Below, piece by piece: positions 61,657 through 64,000 of a stretch of DNA of 64,000 bases; positions within the stretch are counted from its first letter, which is position 1; each line of letters begins with the position of its first letter. The stretch is from an uncultured Bacteroidales bacterium (GTDB taxonomy: Bacteria > Bacteroidota > Bacteroidia > Bacteroidales > Paludibacteraceae): the NCBI GenBank assembly GCA_934692905.1, contig CAKUUM010000006.1, positions 4,268 to 68,267 of the forward strand, in the 5' to 3' direction. The translations under genes and the position numbers were made by a program. Under the pieces are notes generated by a model that saw nothing but the letters and a program-made list of their open reading frames with translations, was not told the origin of the DNA and did no database searches.

Positions 61657-62418
61657 CTATCTACAATGGTTACAAATCTTCTTCCCTTTGGCAAACTCAA
61701 AAACTATGCCAAGTGTCAATGTAGAGGTCAAATCATTGTTCAATATGTTGGTTCCGTTCATTCCATATCGTCCACCTGCATTTGGGGTTTGCTGTCCATC
61801 AAACCTTGGCAGCCCCTCGATGTTGTCCACAAAGTATATCTGATGCTGCCATGCTACCTGCAACTGCCAATGGTCGGCAAACTTCCACTTCATACCAATC
61901 CCAACGGGAAGATATATACCCACCTTGGGTTTGTTCCCGTTGCCGATAAGAAGAGGATAGACATTGTCGCCGCCTATGGAAGCATGCTCATTATATACAC
62001 TTACCCCTACACCTATAAATATATAAGGTGTGACCGGCTTCACACGCACATCATAACCTCGTTCTCCAAAACGGAAGAAATTGAACTCCCCTACTACGTC
62101 CGCATGCCACATCGGATTGTAACAGAGCGAACCCTCTGTGCCCTGATCGCGGAATGCGATGCGTTGCCGCTGCGCCTTGACTTGGAGAGCCCAACGCTGG
62201 TCGAACTTGTACCTGAACTGTCCTCCGAACGTCTCCAGCGGATGCATAAACATGTGCCGTGTAGCATCACCGACATAGTAACTCACACCCGCCTGCACTC
62301 CGAAATCACAATGATACATCCGAGTGTCTGCCCATACGCAAACGGGCAACAAGAGCACCAATGACAACAGCCCTTTCTTTGCTATATGGTTTTGCCGCGA
62401 CTGTATCAATCTTCCCAC
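61657..62418 (-). CDS. Outer-membrane beta-barrel protein (DUF6089-like), second copy
   Basis: The 253-residue protein begins with a positively charged stretch and signal peptide (to about residue 30, ending CVWA). It then has alternating strands typical of small barrels (FGVQAGVSYYVGDATRHMF, FRYKFDQRWALQVKAQRQR, GEFNFFRFGER, YIFIGVGVSVYNEHA). Such genes precede uppS in many Bacteroidales. The exact role is unknown. The start overlaps the preceding paralogue by 13 bases. Confidence 0.8.
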   Translation of the reverse strand: MGRLIQSRQNHIAKKGLLSLVLLLPVCVWADTRMYHCDFGVQAGVSYYVGDATRHMFMHPLETFGGQFRYKFDQRWALQVKAQRQRIAFRDQGTEGSLCYNPMWHADVVGEFNFFRFGERGYDVRVKPVTPYIFIGVGVSVYNEHASIGGDNVYPLLIGNGNKPKVGIYLPVGIGMKWKFADHWQLQVAWQHQIYFVDNIEGLPRFDGQQTPNAGGRYGMNGTNILNNDLTSTLTLGIVFEFAKGKKICNHCR

Positions 62419-63221
62419 TTGATGGCACGATGTCCCGTATGACGCTCCGCTTGGCTGAAATTATACACGATACCCAATGAGAATAGGGCGTTGTGGTTCT
62501 TGAAGAACTCGTTTTTCATCCGGTCGAAAGGCAAGTCCTGTGTACCCCCTTCGATATTTGCGTTGAGGACATACAAATGATACTTCATGGATGCCTGTAA
62601 CTGCAAACTCGGCAATACGCGCCACTTAACGCCCAATCCTACTGGGATATACATTGCTACTTTATGCGAGTTTCCAACCAACGTCGGGTATTCCTGTTTG
62701 ATATTAAATTTTCCTCCGTTGGATAAGTCCCGCCATATGGCATTCTCATTGAATATCGTCATTCCCACACCAATTGCTACAAAGGGAGTCGCCTTATAGT
62801 ATTCCAATTCTGCCCCCCAATCATCGGTATGCCCATAACTCAGAATATCATATTCCACCAAAGCGTCTGTGTGCCATGCTGCGTTATAATAGTAATGTTT
62901 AGACTCTTTATGGTCCTCGTTGAAACGGAATCTCTGGCGAGTGGCTTCTGCCGTTATATTCCAGTGATTGTCAAACCGATAGCGCACGAACACTCCGTAC
63001 TGCTCCATAACAGGGAAAGCACCAGACTTCGGATTCTCTCCTGCTTTGTCATAAAAGCCGAGAGAAGTGCGATGAGGTCTTCCGCTCTCTTTTGCGGGAT
63101 TGCAAACATATACTCCGGCACCGCCTTGGAGGCCTATTTCAAGATGGTCTATTTGCGCAAAACTCAGCCCTGTAGAGAGCAAAAGCAGTATCAAGAACGC
63201 ACTAAATCGATATTTTTTCAT
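62406..63221 (-). CDS. Outer-membrane beta-barrel protein (DUF6089-like), first copy
   Basis: The 271-residue paralogue of the next gene shares GLQGGAGVYV, FVRYRFDNHWNITAEATRQRFRF and VAIGVGMTIFNENA. ATG 63221 gives signal peptide MKKYRFSAFLILLLLSTGLS; the longer reading to 63332 would pass through the promoter at 63267-63298. It heads the uppS-bamA-ompH operon. Confidence 0.82.
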   Translation of the reverse strand: MKKYRFSAFLILLLLSTGLSFAQIDHLEIGLQGGAGVYVCNPAKESGRPHRTSLGFYDKAGENPKSGAFPVMEQYGVFVRYRFDNHWNITAEATRQRFRFNEDHKESKHYYYNAAWHTDALVEYDILSYGHTDDWGAELEYYKATPFVAIGVGMTIFNENAIWRDLSNGGKFNIKQEYPTLVGNSHKVAMYIPVGLGVKWRVLPSLQLQASMKYHLYVLNANIEGGTQDLPFDRMKNEFFKNHNALFSLGIVYNFSQAERHTGHRAIKWED

Positions 63222-63266
63222 AACAATCGTATTTTCAGTTGCAGTCAAATGTGTAAAACAAGCCCA

Positions 63267-63298
63267 CAAAGGTACAACTTTTTTCATAGATATGCAAA
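63267..63298 (-). promoter_or_regulatory. Promoter of the envelope-assembly operon
   Basis: Minus strand TTTG (63298-63295), 20 bases, TACCTTTG (63274-63267), about 40 bases before the ATG at 63221. Confidence 0.8.
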
Positions 63299-63344
63299 TT
63301 ATTCCACAAACACGCCTCGTTTTTATTTCCAAGCCCCTGTACTC

Positions 63345-64000
63345 CTATTTTTGTATCAGGTGGCGGAAGGCGTCGGAGACGCGGGCGGCTTCGATGATGC
63401 GGATGCGAAGGTTGTGCGGGTTGTACTTCTGACCTGCGGGAATGATGATTTGCTCGAAACCGAGTTTTTCGGCTTCCCTGATGCGCTGGTCGATACGGTT
63501 TACGGGACGTATCTCGCCCGAGAGCCCAACCTCGCCCGTGAGGCAGATGTTGGTATCCAGCGCCACGTCCATATTCGACGACAAGACTGCCGCCAAGACC
63601 GCCAAATCAATGGCAGGGTCATTGACACGGAGACCGCCAGCGATGTTCACGAAAACGTCTTTCTGCAACAATTTGAAGCCGACACGTTTCTCCAAGACAG
63701 CCAAAAGCATGTTCAGTCTGCGCCCGTCGAAGCCCGTGCTGCTGCGCTGGGGCGTGCCGTAGGCTGCGCTTGCCACCAGTGCCTGCACCTCAATCAACAG
63801 GGGTCGGACGCCCTCCACTGCCGCAGCGATGGCTATACCCGAAAGCCCTTCCCTGTTACCCGAAAGCAACAGTTCGCTGGGGTTGGTCACTTCGCGCAGT
63901 CCGTCCTGCTGCATCTGGAAGATACCCAGTTCGCTGGTGCTGCCGAAGCGGTTTTTTTGCGCGCGGAGAATGCGGTAGATGTAGTGCTGGTCGCCCTCGA
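63345..64000 (-). CDS. radA: DNA repair protein RadA, C-terminal part (window edge)
   Basis: The reading frame is open to the right edge. It includes KNRFGSTSELGIFQM, the RadA KNRFG motif near the edge, followed by the Lon-protease-like C-terminal domain (LRVNDPAIDLAVLAAVLSS, GEVGLSGEIRPV). RadA/Sms is a RecA-like branch-migration ATPase in recombination and repair. The ATPase core and zinc finger lie beyond the window. It ends 47 bases before the start of transcription of the envelope-assembly operon. Confidence 0.95.
   Translation of the reverse strand, partial: EGDQHYIYRILRAQKNRFGSTSELGIFQMQQDGLREVTNPSELLLSGNREGLSGIAIAAAVEGVRPLLIEVQALVASAAYGTPQRSSTGFDGRRLNMLLAVLEKRVGFKLLQKDVFVNIAGGLRVNDPAIDLAVLAAVLSSNMDVALDTNICLTGEVGLSGEIRPVNRIDQRIREAEKLGFEQIIIPAGQKYNPHNLRIRIIEAARVSDAFRHLIQK

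Overview
The window looks like a chromosomal segment of a gut- or mouth-type Bacteroidales (Bacteroidota). Pointers are a SusC/SusD pair, a BspA-like leucine-rich surface protein, C10 and M6 secreted proteases, several C-terminal tails of the type IX secretion kind, a PPi-dependent phosphofructokinase, and promoters of the Bacteroidota form TTTG/TTG-N20-TAnnTTTG. Thirteen such promoters can be read here; twelve have exactly 20 bases between the two boxes. I cannot assign a family or genus. Most genes lie on the minus strand.

Layout. 1-6.8 kb: the start of rpsF with an S6:S18-type leader (left edge), a BspA-like protein with a small membrane protein, a hotdog thioesterase, and pfp with a TPR-like exported protein. 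7-8.6 kb (+): CYTH phosphatase-family protein and thiL. 8.6-16.7 kb (-): one run of genes beginning with an M6 metalloprotease and a lipoprotein, continuing into a glycosyltransferase and the D-glycero-D-manno-heptose activation enzymes hddA, gmhA and a fused hddC-gmhB. 16.8-18 kb (+): a C10 cysteine protease, divergent from the M6 gene. 18.7-25 kb: susC-susD-lipoprotein. 25-29.4 kb: M16 peptidase, then gtrA, GT2 and a multi-TM glycosyltransferase with 4-base overlaps. 29.39-29.78 kb: a promoter-to-terminator structured RNA with no obvious known identity. 29.9-36.9 kb: a MacB-type efflux system (ATPase, two permeases, HlyD, TolC) interrupted by a Fic AMPylase gene. 37-46 kb: coiled-coil protein; a DUF2723 membrane protein, CobW GTPase, MerR regulator, YfhO and methyltransferase operon. 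46.7-49.7 kb: a large secreted Ig/choice-of-anchor protein. 50-52 kb: tRNA-Leu(UAG), lipoprotein plus radical SAM. 52-57 kb: histidine kinase, rplS, MFS transporter-murF, and an unannotated 45-residue GTG-start gene. 57-63.3 kb: the envelope-assembly operon (two beta-barrel proteins, uppS, bamA, two OmpH/Skp). The right edge cuts radA.

Functional themes are envelope building (bamA, uppS, murF, Skp, heptose nucleotides, YfhO/DUF2723), secreted proteolysis with a SusCD importer (perhaps peptide uptake, by analogy with RagAB), and housekeeping.

The strongest unexplained signals are: (1) the roughly 400-nt minus-strand RNA at 29387-29784, a rod of six nested perfect helices with a branched tip, its own promoter and its own terminator; (2) a family of dispersed, degenerate, short-period 'word' repeats filling nearly every large intergenic gap, including a composite element present three times with its two modules in the same order; (3) invasion of coding sequence by such repeats (glycosyltransferase C-terminus, TolC signal peptide) and by G-rich palindromes translated in frame twice within murF; (4) a Fic gene with its own winged helix and a palindrome just upstream, sitting inside an efflux operon. 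Functions are assigned by reading sequence motifs only; no database search was run.
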